The notes under the pieces are model-generated. The model did no database searches. It was given only the letters and a program-made list of their open reading frames with translations, and was not told the origin of the DNA. A program made the position numbers and the translations under genes. From Candidatus Sumerlaeota bacterium (GTDB taxonomy: Bacteria; Sumerlaeota; Sumerlaeia; MWCT01; JAUWMI01), in the NCBI GenBank assembly GCA_030613245.1, contig JAUWMI010000041.1, positions 1 to 38,801 of the forward strand: a DNA stretch of 38,801 nucleotides, in the 5' to 3' direction. Below, piece after piece: positions 16,732 to 27,231 of this stretch (within the stretch, counting starts at the first letter, position 1; each line of letters starts with the position of its first letter).

Positions 16732-17901
16732 ATGAAATTTAAAACGGCAGTTGGATTCTTTGCAGTAGTTATTGTGCTGGCGGTGCTTGGTGGGGGTGCC
16801 GTGTATCTTTCCATGCACTATCAGCAAAAGCAAGCAGTCGAGAAGTTGACTCTTGCTGAAGCCTTGCTCGCCAAGAAGGAGTACGAGGGAGCGGTGAAAC
16901 AGCTTGAGGAGCTGCATACAAAATATGGGAAGATGGCGTTTGACGCGAAAGTGACTGCGCTGTTGGCAGAAGCACTTTTTCATCAAGGTGCCTACGAAGA
17001 GGTTCGCGAGTATAGTGATGAGATATTGGAGAAGTATCCGAGGAGCGCTTACGTGGGCCAGGCAATGTACCTTAAGGGAAAGAGCCTTATGGAAGAGGGC
17101 CAGAACGTTGGCGAAGCAAAGACGCTCTTTAAGGACGTCGTTGATCGCTTTCCCGAGGACGAGGTGGCTGATCGGGCGATGTATGGGCTTGCTGAGATAG
17201 CGAGGAAGCGTGGGAATCTCGTCGAGGCGAAGGAATACTTGGACAGGTTGCTTGAGACGCATCCAGATACACTGGTGCGCGGTGAAGTTGAGACGTTGCT
17301 TGGAGAAGTGAACATAAAGATTCTTTTCTCCCGCCAGACAGTCAACGGCGATATTATCTACACGGTTGAGGCAGGGGATAGTATTTATAAATTAGCCAGG
17401 CAGCAGAACGTGTCGCAGGAGCTATTGCTGCGAAGCAATCAGATTCGCGACCCGCTCCTGCTGGGCGTGGGCCAGCGCCTGAAAATTCCCAAATGCGATT
17501 TTTCAATTGTTGTAGATAAGAGTGACAATACCCTGACCCTCTATTCCGGGGAAACGTTTTTTAAGAAATACCCGGTTCGCACAGGGGAGTATGATTTCCA
17601 GACGCCGGTTGGGGAGTATGTGATTGAAAATAAAAAGAAAGATCCTGAATGGTACAATCCGCGCGATCATAAGCGGTATCCGCCGGGGCACCCGGAAAAC
17701 GAGCTCGGCACGCGCTGGATGTCGTTTTATAGAGATCAGCTGGGAATTCATGGAACCATACACCCCGATACCATTGGCCAGTATGCTTCCTTTGGCTGTG
17801 TGGGGATGCTGAAAGAGGACGTTGAAGAGTTGTTCGACATTGTGCCGCTCAAGACGCCGCTCAAAATCATAGGTGAGACAAAAGCGGAAGGACAAATCTA
17901 G
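16732..17901 (+). CDS. L,D-transpeptidase (YkuD) with TPR and LysM domains
   Basis: 389 residues anchored by one N-terminal helix (7-28). Residues ~38-190 form TPR-like helical hairpins ([32 protein letters not shown]). Residues 209-253 are a LysM peptidoglycan-binding domain ([13 protein letters not shown] ... GVGQRLKIP). Residues ~256-380 are the YkuD domain that makes L,D cross-links or attaches proteins to peptidoglycan. His340 (GIHGT) and Cys356 (SFGCVGM) are the catalytic pair. The position after GCV, usually Arg, is Gly here. GGAAGGAG precedes the ATG. It is the first gene after the promoter at 16581 and ends one base before the hisG start, so the two are probably translationally linked. 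It acts in the periplasm. Confidence 0.9.
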   Translation: MKFKTAVGFFAVVIVLAVLGGGAVYLSMHYQQKQAVEKLTLAEALLAKKEYEGAVKQLEELHTKYGKMAFDAKVTALLAEALFHQGAYEEVREYSDEILEKYPRSAYVGQAMYLKGKSLMEEGQNVGEAKTLFKDVVDRFPEDEVADRAMYGLAEIARKRGNLVEAKEYLDRLLETHPDTLVRGEVETLLGEVNIKILFSRQTVNGDIIYTVEAGDSIYKLARQQNVSQELLLRSNQIRDPLLLGVGQRLKIPKCDFSIVVDKSDNTLTLYSGETFFKKYPVRTGEYDFQTPVGEYVIENKKKDPEWYNPRDHKRYPPGHPENELGTRWMSFYRDQLGIHGTIHPDTIGQYASFGCVGMLKEDVEELFDIVPLKTPLKIIGETKAEGQI

Positions 17902-17902
17902 T

Positions 17903-18781
17903 ATGGTAGACAAACTGCTCAAATTAGGCTTGCCAAAGGGAAGCCTGCAAGCTGCCACGCTCACGCTCATGGAGAAGGCGGGCTACACGTTTCAGGTAGG
18001 GCCGCGCTCTTATCATGCTGCGTGTGACGATCCAGAGATAACGGGCATGCTCGTGCGAGCTCAGGAGATGGCTCGCTACGTGGAGGCGGGGGTATTCGAT
18101 GCAGGGCTGACCGGGCTCGACTGGATTAAAGAAAGCAAGGCCGACGTGGTCGAAGTGGCCGATTTGATCTACGCGAAGCAATCCATGGGGCCCGTGAAAT
18201 GGGTGCTCGCTGTTCCGGAAGCGTCGTCCATAACGTCAGTGAAGGATCTTGAAGGCAAGCGCATTGCCACAGAGGCGGTCAATCTGACAAAGGCCTATCT
18301 TGCGAAGCACGGCGTGAGCGCACATGTCGAATTCTCCTGGGGTGCTACGGAAGTCAAGGCGCCGGAGCTGGTAGATGCGATTGTTGAAGTGACGGAGACG
18401 GGCGAGTCGCTGCGCGCGAATCAGCTGAAGATTCTGGATGTGGTGTTGGAATCGTGGACGAAGCTTATCGCCAATCGAACGAGCTGGCAGGACGAGTGGA
18501 AGCGCGAGAAGATCGAAAATGTCGTGCTCTTGCTGCAGGCTGCGATTGCGGCTGAGGGGAAGGTCGGGCTGAAGTTGAATGTGGAGAAGACGCATCTCGA
18601 CACGGTGTTGAAAATTCTGCCTGCCATCACCTCGCCTACGGTCTCGTATTTATCGGACGACCGGTGGGTGGCGCTGGAGACGATACTTGATGAGAAGGAA
18701 GTGCGGCGGCTGATTCCGCAATTGCGGCGGGCCGGTGCTGTTGGGATTATCGAGTATTCACTTAACAAGGTGGTCTATTGA
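17903..18781 (+). CDS. hisG: ATP phosphoribosyltransferase, long form
   Basis: 292 residues; the first step of histidine biosynthesis, condensing ATP and PRPP. The N terminus [11 protein letters not shown] is the HisG substrate-binding start. [11 protein letters not shown] (about 75-85) and the phosphate-binding [12 protein letters not shown] (about 122-133) are conserved. The PRPP loop region carries [16 protein letters not shown]. The C-terminal ~75 residues ([17 protein letters not shown] ... [12 protein letters not shown]) are the ACT-like regulatory domain, so this is the long hexameric form with histidine feedback and no need for HisZ. Start chosen at 17903, one base after the preceding stop, with GGAAGGA upstream. 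No other his gene is nearby; it sits inside an envelope operon. Confidence 0.93.
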   Translation: MVDKLLKLGLPKGSLQAATLTLMEKAGYTFQVGPRSYHAACDDPEITGMLVRAQEMARYVEAGVFDAGLTGLDWIKESKADVVEVADLIYAKQSMGPVKWVLAVPEASSITSVKDLEGKRIATEAVNLTKAYLAKHGVSAHVEFSWGATEVKAPELVDAIVEVTETGESLRANQLKILDVVLESWTKLIANRTSWQDEWKREKIENVVLLLQAAIAAEGKVGLKLNVEKTHLDTVLKILPAITSPTVSYLSDDRWVALETILDEKEVRRLIPQLRRAGAVGIIEYSLNKVVY

Positions 18782-18798
18782 ACTACGCAAGGCCATTT

Positions 18799-18826
18799 GC
18801 AGGGGCGATTCATGCAATTGCCCCTA
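18799..18826. repeat. GTAGGGGC-type palindromic repeat
   Basis: GCAGGGGC and GCCCCTAC arms around a GATTCATGCAATT core, in the short gap between hisG and kdsB. It would be transcribed in the operon and fold as a hairpin. Confidence 0.75.
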
Positions 18827-18867
18827 CGATCTGAGCCGGACGGCTTCTGCATGGGATTGGGCTTTCA

Positions 18868-21269
<2,402 letters not shown>

Positions 21270-21425
21270 CCCCGTCTTAGGCTCCCAAATCTTCACCTGC
21301 TTCAGTCATCTGAGCTAATAGAGACTGTCGCCACCGGCTAATAAGGTGGAATTCAAAAGAACGTGGGCCGCTTCGTCGTCCATGCAGAAGGCCCGTTTCG
21401 CGGAGGAGCGCATAGAGGATCTCAT

Positions 21426-21956
21426 ATGGAAGAGAGCAACGACCTAAAAAAGCATCTCCAACAGGTGAAAGTGCTCATTCTGGATGTGGATGGCGTAATG
21501 ACCGATGGCGGTCTCCTGCTGGGAGAATCTGAGGAGTGCAAAGAATTTAACACCATGGATGGAGCGGGTGTGAAGTATCTGCAGCGTGCGGGGATTCGAG
21601 TGGCCATTATCACAGGACGTTGTTCTGGCGCAGTGGCGCGGCGTGCTCAGGAGCTTGGCATTAGCGATGTGCATCAGAAGGCATTGAAAAAACTCCCGGT
21701 GTTTCAGCAATTGTTGGCAAACTATAATCTGGTTGCCTCCGAGATCGCCTACATTGGAGACGACCTTCCCGATTTACCATTGCTAATTAGGGTTGGGTTA
21801 CCTATTGCCGTTGCAAATGCCTGTCCCGAGGTGAAGGCTCGCGCAATGTACATCACGACAAGAGGTGGTGGTAAAGGGGCAATCAGAGAGGTGGCGGAGC
21901 TCATTCTCAAAGCGCAGGGTAAATGGGATCGAATAGTTGAAGGGTATCTTGAGTAG
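21426..21956 (+). CDS. kdsC: 3-deoxy-D-manno-octulosonate 8-phosphate phosphatase (KdsC-type HAD)
   Basis: 176 residues from the ATG at 21426, which has AGAGGA just upstream; the frame extends to 21363 without a better start. The HAD motif LILDVDGVMTDG has nucleophile Asp20 and Asp22. It lacks a cap domain, as KdsC does. FNTMDGAGVKYLQRAG and IITGRCSGAVARRA match the KdsC signature regions, and YIGDDLPDLPLL is motif IV. GGGKGAIREVAELIL near the C terminus is the substrate-lid strand of the tetramer. It removes phosphate from Kdo-8-P to give Kdo, the substrate of the adjacent KdsB. The end overlaps the next gene's start region. Confidence 0.93.
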   Translation: MEESNDLKKHLQQVKVLILDVDGVMTDGGLLLGESEECKEFNTMDGAGVKYLQRAGIRVAIITGRCSGAVARRAQELGISDVHQKALKKLPVFQQLLANYNLVASEIAYIGDDLPDLPLLIRVGLPIAVANACPEVKARAMYITTRGGGKGAIREVAELILKAQGKWDRIVEGYLE

Positions 21957-22911
21957 GCGGTGGTTAAAGAAAATTACGCGGCCTGTGCGTCATTGGGCCG
22001 TATACGTTGCGGCGCTGTGTATGCGCCGATTGGTTCTCTTGCTTCCCCTGAACAGGGCAATTCGGTTTGGTGGAGCGGCTGGCTGGGTGGCCTATTTTGC
22101 TTTGCGAAGAGAACGGCGCATAGCATTGCGTAATCTCGAGCAAGCCCTTCCAGAAGTTTCACCCACGCGCCAGAGGCGTAAGCTCGTGCGGGAGGTCTTT
22201 CGCAATTGCGGACGCGGCCTGGCCGAGGTCTTCTGGTTTCCTAAATATACCAAAGCGCTGGTTGCGGAACGGGTCAGTATTGTCGGGTCCGAGCATTTGC
22301 TTGGTGCGTATGCGCGGGGCCAGGGGTTTATTTGTCTGAGTGCGCATTTCGGCAACTGGGAACTGCTTGGCGCATATGTGGCGCAAGTTCTGGGAATTCC
22401 CTTCGGGGTGGTTGCTCGTGATCTCAAAAACCCGCGGGTAGACGAGCTGGTGCGGCGCAATCGCCAGAAGATGGGAATTAACGTGATTATGCGAGGCAAA
22501 AGCGGTATAGCAATTTACCGCCGGTTGGGTAAAGGCGAGTGTGTAGGGATTCTGGGCGATCAGGATACGAGAGGCGAGGGTATTTTTGTTAATTTCTTTG
22601 GGCAGCTGGCATATACACAAAATGGAATTGGACATCTCTGCGTGAAGACTGGAGCCGATATTATCCCGATATTTATCATCCGTAATCCTGATAAAGTGAC
22701 GCACACCATCTATGTTGAGCCTCCACTCCGGGTTGAACGAACCGGGGACCACCACCGTGACGTCCAGGAGATTACTCAGAATTTTACGAAGGTCATTGAA
22801 GGCTATGTCCGACGCTATCCCGCACAATGGATGTGGTTTCACCGGCGTTGGCGGCGCAAGCCACCGGCTGACCTTGCAAGAATCTCAACACCGCAGGCCC
22901 GTTCTACCTGA
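21937..22911 (+). CDS. LpxL/HtrB-family lipid A acyltransferase
   Basis: About 324 residues with non-ATG initiation: TTG at 21937, or TTG at 21949 with GAAGGG just before it. Either overlaps the end of kdsC. An N-terminal hydrophobic helix (about 17-36) anchors it in the inner membrane. The catalytic HX4E motif is HFGNWE (His near residue 135). Downstream are the GDQDTRGEGIFVNFFG segment and the WMWFHRRWRRKP end, both hallmarks of the LpxL/LpxM family that adds secondary acyl chains to Kdo-lipid IVA from acyl-ACP. Next to the kds genes it is most likely the lipid A late acyltransferase. Which chain position it modifies is not determinable. Confidence 0.9.
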   Translation: MKGILSRRWLKKITRPVRHWAVYVAALCMRRLVLLLPLNRAIRFGGAAGWVAYFALRRERRIALRNLEQALPEVSPTRQRRKLVREVFRNCGRGLAEVFWFPKYTKALVAERVSIVGSEHLLGAYARGQGFICLSAHFGNWELLGAYVAQVLGIPFGVVARDLKNPRVDELVRRNRQKMGINVIMRGKSGIAIYRRLGKGECVGILGDQDTRGEGIFVNFFGQLAYTQNGIGHLCVKTGADIIPIFIIRNPDKVTHTIYVEPPLRVERTGDHHRDVQEITQNFTKVIEGYVRRYPAQWMWFHRRWRRKPPADLARISTPQARST

Positions 22912-22987
22912 GCAGTAGAAGCGCCTGCGGCAACGCTGCCTGAAGTGGCGTTTGTCCACACGTTAGGCGACATTCTACGAATGTCGA

Positions 22988-23420
22988 ATTGTAAATTGAA
23001 GATTGCAAATTGCAAATTTTAAAATGGAAGAAAAAGCAACGGAACTTTCAGAGAGATTATTAGATTACGGTGTTGAAATTGTAAAACTTACTACAAAGCT
23101 TGGCAAAACGCCAGGTAGGAAGCATATAGCCAATCAATTATTACGATCAGGTACTTCTGTTGGGTCTAATTATGAGGAAGTGTGTGGTGCGCAAAGCAAA
23201 GCGGATTTCATACATAAACTTCAGATTGTTTTTAAAGAAATTCGCGAATCATTGTATTGGTTAAGATTGATTGAAAAGTCAGAAATCTTAAATGGACAAA
23301 GCTTAAGTAATATTATTAAGGAAACAAGACAAGTGAGTAATATTATAGCTAAATCAATCATTACGGCAAAAAAGGGGAAGTAAATTTGCAATTTAAAATT
23401 TCCAATTTTCATTTTACAAT
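22988..23420 (+). mobile_element. Four-helix-bundle ORF flanked by imperfect inverted repeats
   Basis: The left end ATTGTAAATTGAAGATTGC and the inverse of the right end ATTGTAAAATGAAAATTGG match in most positions. They are followed on both sides by TTTTAAA/TTGCAAATTT-rich sequence that abuts the ORF. The 433-bp unit sits between the acyltransferase and lptC genes, with AT-rich codons unlike either neighbour. No transposase is present. Confidence 0.6.
23024..23383 (+). CDS. Four-helix-bundle protein (S23 rRNA-intervening-sequence protein family)
   Basis: 119 residues from ATG 23024. It matches the small four-helix-bundle family first known from ORFs inserted in 23S rRNA genes and related to Avd of diversity-generating retroelements. 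Signature parts are KTPGRKHIANQLLRSGTSVGSNYEE, here split around the (G)TSVGSNYEE turn, and a later F-I-H-K-L-Q-I-x-x-K-E-I-R-E-S-x-Y-W-L-R-L. The family forms pentamers with a basic surface; its role is unclear. Start at ATG preferred over an in-frame TTG at 23003. AT-rich codons and terminal inverted repeats suggest it travels as a small unit. Confidence 0.88.
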   Translation: MEEKATELSERLLDYGVEIVKLTTKLGKTPGRKHIANQLLRSGTSVGSNYEEVCGAQSKADFIHKLQIVFKEIRESLYWLRLIEKSEILNGQSLSNIIKETRQVSNIIAKSIITAKKGK

Positions 23421-23421
23421 T

Positions 23422-23525
23422 TTGTATTCACGAAGTATCAGAACGTCGCTTAACAAAATATTCACGTCGCGGTTTTTTCGCCCTTGCCGTTCGGGAAATC
23501 CCCTACCGCGAGTTCGTGAATACAA
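23422..23525. repeat. Nested inverted repeats upstream of lptC
   Basis: TTGTATTCACGAA (23422-23434) is a perfect inverted copy of 23513-23525. Inside it, TTCACG plus TCGCGGT (23461-23473) pairs with ACCGCGA plus CGTGAA (23505-23520). The same right arm can thus pair with two left arms, giving alternative hairpins in the 141-bp leader of lptC. Confidence 0.7.
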
Positions 23526-23561
23526 GACGACATGTCCTGGAAATGGGATAGGTAGACCATA

Positions 23562-24158
23562 ATGAATACGGTTGGGAAACGCATAGGCTTGTCCATTATG
23601 GTAGCCGGGTTAGCCTTGATACTCAGCGGGTGTACGGAGATTCAGTTTCTTGATCAAGACACAGCCGAGGCAAGCAGTGAACAGACCATAAGTATGAGTG
23701 AAGTGGAGGTGTACATTACCAAAGAGGGCGAGGTGCAACAGAAAATCGAGGCTGCAAAAGGGCAGCTCTTTGAAGTTCAGAACAAGATCGAAATGATGGA
23801 GATAGGCATCACATTCTATTCTCACGATCAGCCCGTAGGCATTATCAATTCAGATAAGGGTATTTTCTACCTTGCGGAAGATAAAGATAAGCGTGTGAAT
23901 AAGAACGACTTCGTTCTCACTAACAATGTTCGCTATACTGCGGAAGATGGCACTATGTTGGTGACGAAAGAAATCCGCTGGAACAGTATCCTTGAGCGAA
24001 TTATCTCCCCCTTCGCGTTTTCACAGCGCAAGACTATGCCCGAGGGTATCCTGCTCTTTACCGGTAAGGGTTTCGAGACCGATAAAACTTTTAGTAGTTG
24101 GGTCTATAAAGGTGGCGAGATGACCATTTTGCCAAGATCTGATACTCAAGAGGAGTGA
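23562..24158 (+). CDS. lptC: LPS export protein LptC (lipoprotein form)
   Basis: 198 residues. The N terminus ends in a clear lipobox (ALILSGC, Cys near residue 24), unlike the single-helix anchor of enterobacterial LptC. The body is the LptC/YrbK OstA-like jelly-roll: SEVEVYITKEGEVQQKIEA, then VQNKIEMMEIGITFYSHDQP, GIINSDKGIFYL, and later VRYTAEDGTMLVTKEIRWN, the typical 'x-Y-x-x-x-D-x-x-x-x-x-x-x-x-x-W' order. In the family it receives LPS from the inner-membrane ABC transporter and hands it to LptA. The next gene is LptA-like, 3 bp downstream, consistent with this role. Confidence 0.85.
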   Translation: MNTVGKRIGLSIMVAGLALILSGCTEIQFLDQDTAEASSEQTISMSEVEVYITKEGEVQQKIEAAKGQLFEVQNKIEMMEIGITFYSHDQPVGIINSDKGIFYLAEDKDKRVNKNDFVLTNNVRYTAEDGTMLVTKEIRWNSILERIISPFAFSQRKTMPEGILLFTGKGFETDKTFSSWVYKGGEMTILPRSDTQEE

Positions 24159-24161
24159 CAC

Positions 24162-24818
24162 ATGAGAATCTGCTGGCAGCACGGGAAGGTGGCAATCTTG
24201 TTGCTCTGCACTGGACTGGCAGTTTTGAGCGGCGCCCAGGAGTCAGAGGAAGATACAGGCGGTCTGCCAGGCATCTTTGGTGTCTTCGGTATGCGCGCGA
24301 AACTCACCACCGACCCTGACGGCTCTATAACTATGATAACAGACGAGAAAACCAGAAAGCTTGTGTCAATTATAGCTAAGAAGAACGTTCGACTGGATGC
24401 AAAAGATCGCGATTTGTATCTGAGCTGTGATCGGCTTGTGTATGATGGCAAAGAAAACAAGCTTACTGCGACTGGGCAATCTGTGCACGTCAAGATGCGA
24501 GCCGCCGAGGCCACCTGTGGTTTATTCGAGTACTTTCCCGAAACACGGCGCTCTGAACTCTCCATTGATCCGGTCATTTACAATGAAGATCCAGAAGGCC
24601 GCAGAACTACTACCACGGGTAGCCGCATTATCATTGAACAGAACGACCAAGGGATGTCCTCCATGATTATTAAAGGCGAAGGCAAAGTGCCGGTTGAGCT
24701 TGTGCTGAGGCCAGTTGAGGAAATAGCCACGGAGGATCGCCCCACCACACCTACTGGCCCCGTTAAGATTGATGAAAACAACGTGAACGAGATCAAGGAG
24801 CTGGAAGTTACAGAGTAG
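24162..24818 (+). CDS. lptA: LptA/OstA-like periplasmic LPS transport protein
   Basis: 218 residues with a signal peptide (about 1-26, ending SGAQ). Successive beta-hairpins follow, typical of OstA repeats: KNVRLDAKDRDLYLSCDRLVY, NKLTATGQSVHVKM, then TCGLFEYFPETRRSEL and GSRIIIEQN. The D-x-x-L-x-x-x-C/S-D-x-L-x-Y pattern is the LptA bridge repeat. The C-terminal ~45 residues are polar and Pro/Glu/Thr-rich. It starts three bases after lptC ends, so the two form a pair. LptB is not in the window. It is somewhat divergent from classical LptA, so the symbol rests on fold and context. Confidence 0.75.
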   Translation: MRICWQHGKVAILLLCTGLAVLSGAQESEEDTGGLPGIFGVFGMRAKLTTDPDGSITMITDEKTRKLVSIIAKKNVRLDAKDRDLYLSCDRLVYDGKENKLTATGQSVHVKMRAAEATCGLFEYFPETRRSELSIDPVIYNEDPEGRRTTTTGSRIIIEQNDQGMSSMIIKGEGKVPVELVLRPVEEIATEDRPTTPTGPVKIDENNVNEIKELEVTE

Positions 24819-25009
24819 GACACGATAAAACCTCTGTGGGCATCGTGGAGCACAACTGAACACATTGAGGTTCCGAAAGACGTTGTCCAAATGCAAAATG
24901 CAGGTTTATTTTATTTTCAGTACCTGAGATTCTCCATCAATTTTTCCAACAGTTACTCTACCTGCTAATGCAGTGCACTCGGTTGCTGCAGCATAAAGGA
25001 TAAGGAAGA

Positions 25010-25960
25010 ATGGCAAGTGTTGTCACAGGAGTTGCGGGCTTCATCGGCTCCTCGCTCGCTGAGAAGTTGCTTGATAGAGGCGAGCAGGTAATAGGAATTG
25101 ATTGCTTTATTGACTACTATCCCAGGGCATTGAAAGAGAAGAACCTGCAGGGATTGCTTGCCAACGCCCGATTTCGTTTTATAGAGCAGAACCTGGTTGA
25201 CGTGGACCTTGCGTCTCTCTTGGCCGATGTGGACATAGTCTATCACCAGGCCGCACAGGCAGGGGTGCGCGCCAGCTGGGGAAAGGATTTTTCGATCTAT
25301 ACGCGGAACAATATTCTGGCTACCCAGCGATTGCTCGAAGCGCTAAAAGGGACGAAAATCAAATTGATCAACGCCTCATCATCGTCCGTCTATGGCGAGG
25401 TGGTGACGCTGCCGATGCGCGAAACGGATATTCCGCAGCCAGTGTCGCCTTATGGGGTGACCAAGCTGGCAGCGGAGCATCTCTGTTGTCTGTATGCCAG
25501 AAACTATGGCGTGGAGGCTGTGTCGTTGCGTTACTTCACGGTTTATGGGCCGCGTCAGCGTCCGGATATGGCCTTCCATCGGTTTATCAAAGCCATGCTG
25601 CGCGGCGAGGAAATCGAGATATATGGCAATGGGGAACAGACGCGCGATTTCACGTACATCCAGGATGCCGTGTCGGCAAATCTGCTCGCTGGAGAGCGTG
25701 GGCAGCGCGGCGAAGTATATAATATCGGTGGAGGCGCGCGGATTACGGTGAATAACGTGCTGGAACTCCTGGAGCGCCTCACCGAAAAGCCCGCAAAAGT
25801 ACGCCATCGCGAGCCGCAGAAAGGCGACGTCACGCACACCTACGCCGACACTCAAAAAGCGCAAGATGACCTCCTGTTTAAGCCCACAACGACGCTTGAG
25901 GATGGCCTCAAGCGCCAGATTGAATGGATGCAAAAGGAAATCCTACCCTTCCAGTTCTGA
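25010..25960 (+). CDS. NAD-dependent nucleotide-sugar epimerase/dehydratase
   Basis: 316 residues of the extended short-chain dehydrogenase family. The NAD loop is TGVAGFIGSS (6-15, Gly7, Gly10 and Gly13). The catalytic pair is Tyr148/Lys152 in SPYGVTK, with the NASSSSVYG strand supplying the Ser/Thr. The segment RYFTVYGPRQRPDMA and the later GNGEQTRDFTYIQD are standard for UDP-hexose epimerases. The closest known groups are UDP-glucuronate or UDP-GlcNAc(A) 4-epimerases, and substrate cannot be fixed by eye. AAGGATAAGGAAG precedes the ATG. It lies 191 bp after lptA and may supply sugar for LPS outer parts. Confidence 0.9.
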   Translation: MASVVTGVAGFIGSSLAEKLLDRGEQVIGIDCFIDYYPRALKEKNLQGLLANARFRFIEQNLVDVDLASLLADVDIVYHQAAQAGVRASWGKDFSIYTRNNILATQRLLEALKGTKIKLINASSSSVYGEVVTLPMRETDIPQPVSPYGVTKLAAEHLCCLYARNYGVEAVSLRYFTVYGPRQRPDMAFHRFIKAMLRGEEIEIYGNGEQTRDFTYIQDAVSANLLAGERGQRGEVYNIGGGARITVNNVLELLERLTEKPAKVRHREPQKGDVTHTYADTQKAQDDLLFKPTTTLEDGLKRQIEWMQKEILPFQF

Positions 25961-26041
25961 GTTCACAAAACAGAATCAGACATCACCCATCCAGAGCGGG
26001 ATATGTACGCATTGTGGATTCATTAATAGTTGTAAATATTT

Positions 26042-26066
26042 GTAGGGGCGACCCGGCGGGTCGCCC
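26042..26066. repeat. GTAGGGGC-type palindromic repeat
   Basis: GTAGGGGC arm, GACCCGGCGGGTC core, closing GCCC without the final CTAC. One of the repeats in the 323-bp gene-free stretch 25961-26283. Confidence 0.75.
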
Positions 26067-26128
26067 TCGCATATTTACTTGCAAAATCAGCTTCGTTTAG
26101 CAAACGAGTATAATGGAATACGAAATAT

Positions 26129-26161
26129 GATTAAGACAGGATGTACAAGATTAACAAGATT
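26129..26161. repeat. Possible dispersed GATTAA-type repeat
   Basis: GATTAA, a GACAGGATGTACAA core, then GATTAA and CAAGATT. The wording resembles a widespread intergenic repeat (GATTAACAGGAT...ACAAGATT) of bacterial genomes. Single copy in this window. Confidence 0.35.
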
Positions 26162-26222
26162 CATTTCTTAACTGGTCTATTTCCATGGCGCAATGGTGAA
26201 GCTCTGTCCGATGATAACAAAT

Positions 26223-26250
26223 GTAGGGGCACGCTGCAGCGTGCCCCTAC
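26223..26250. repeat. GTAGGGGC-type palindromic repeat
   Basis: Perfect 28-bp palindrome, GTAGGGGC and GCCCCTAC arms around ACGCTGCAGCGT. It sits 33 bp beyond the stop of the minus-strand pseudopilin gene; a run of A/T lies between them. Confidence 0.85.
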
Positions 26251-26283
26251 GGGTTTTATTTTTTTTGCGATTAGAAATGTATG

Positions 26284-26943
26284 CTATGGGGGCGGGAGAT
26301 TATAGCGATTATAAAAGTCCTGGCGGCCGTTACGTAACTCGACGCGTGAATTAGAAAAAAGCACGCATTCTTCTTCCCGTGTCTCTCCGTGCGGATAGGG
26401 GATCTCCTCTGATGGTTTGAAACTGCGTTCATAGGGTACCCACAGACACCGCACAAACCAAATGTCGCCTGAATTGTACTCAATATGATCAGCCCCTCCT
26501 GAAGGGCCTCCTGTATTCAATGCCGAACTGTTATAGGCATAGCGAAAGTTCTGCACGCGGCCCTGATAGCGCTTCTTTAAAGTAGGACAGAAGAGATACT
26601 CATCGCTTGAGAGGTAGCCGAGTGTGACCAGCAGACGCGGCACGCCATCCCAGGAGCCGTTTGCTGCGGGGCCGTTCCCTACCTCGGTGCGGTTTGGTGT
26701 TGGCTCCAGGCCTGCAACGCCGTCAGCCAGGGGATAGCGGTTGCAATCAATTCGATAGGCATAGAGGGCATAGGCAATCGCTTTCAGGTTGCTGCTACAT
26801 TTAGCGACTTCCGACCGCCCGGTGGCTAGCATGAGATTTGGAAGTGCAATAGCGGTCAGAACACTAATAAGTGCCACTACAATGAGCAGTTCGATCAGCG
26901 TAAAGCCCCTATGGAAGGGATCCAGGTTTCTCATGATTTGCAT
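26284..26943 (-). CDS. Type II secretion-like pseudopilin
   Basis: 219 residues with a type IV prepilin signal: a short basic leader ending RG, then FTLIELLIVVALISVLTAIAL (residues ~14-34), with the Glu at +5 after the cleavage Gly. The body follows the pattern of large planctomycete/verrucomicrobial-type pseudopilins: SNLKAIAYALYAYRIDCNRYP, then GLEPTP and a Cys/aromatic C-terminal part (FCPTLKKRYQGR; NFRYAYNSSAL). Start at 26943, or 26934 if the second Met is used. It is the last gene of the cluster below the cobalamin riboswitch, 288 bp after the surface-protein gene. It would need a prepilin peptidase and a secretion ATPase encoded elsewhere. Confidence 0.87.
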   Translation of the reverse strand: MQIMRNLDPFHRGFTLIELLIVVALISVLTAIALPNLMLATGRSEVAKCSSNLKAIAYALYAYRIDCNRYPLADGVAGLEPTPNRTEVGNGPAANGSWDGVPRLLVTLGYLSSDEYLFCPTLKKRYQGRVQNFRYAYNSSALNTGGPSGGADHIEYNSGDIWFVRCLWVPYERSFKPSEEIPYPHGETREEECVLFSNSRVELRNGRQDFYNRYNLPPP

Positions 26944-26982
26944 GCTTTTATCCCGGAGTTTTCATTTGGGTATTGCGAGGGG

Positions 26983-27002
26983 GACCCTTTGGAAAAAGGG
27001 TC
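26983..27002. repeat. Hairpin with GACCCTTT stem
   Basis: GACCCTTT, 4-base loop, AAAGGGTC, followed by GCCCC. It looks like a decayed member of the GTAGGGGC family in the gap 26944-27231. Confidence 0.5.
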
Positions 27003-27037
27003 GCCCCGAGCGCTCCCCTCCTAAACCTTTAGTTACG

Positions 27038-27082
27038 GGCGATTTCATTCGCCTTCGCCAGGCTTCGCCGAATGAAATCGCC
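27038..27082. repeat. Long hairpin between surface-protein and pseudopilin genes
   Basis: A 14-base perfect stem, GGCGATTTCATTCG at 27038-27051 with its inverse at 27069-27082, around a 17-base loop. On the minus strand it lies between the two genes without a T-run, so it could stabilise or separate the upstream mRNA rather than terminate it. Confidence 0.65.
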
Positions 27083-27231
27083 ACTTGCTCCTGCCTCACC
27101 TTGTGGTGAGCCAGGAAACAGTAGTGATACTAGGTGTTAGTGACAGTGTCCTTCCTTTGGTAAGCGTGCTTTTAGCTGCTTTTCGCTCCAATGAAACTGC
27201 AATACTTGGATCTATAGCCCATGGCAGCCGA

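Noticed and set aside
22988-23420. Diversity-generating retroelement (Avd-like protein)
   Set aside because: No reverse transcriptase, template repeat or variable repeat is present; only the general four-helix-bundle family matches.
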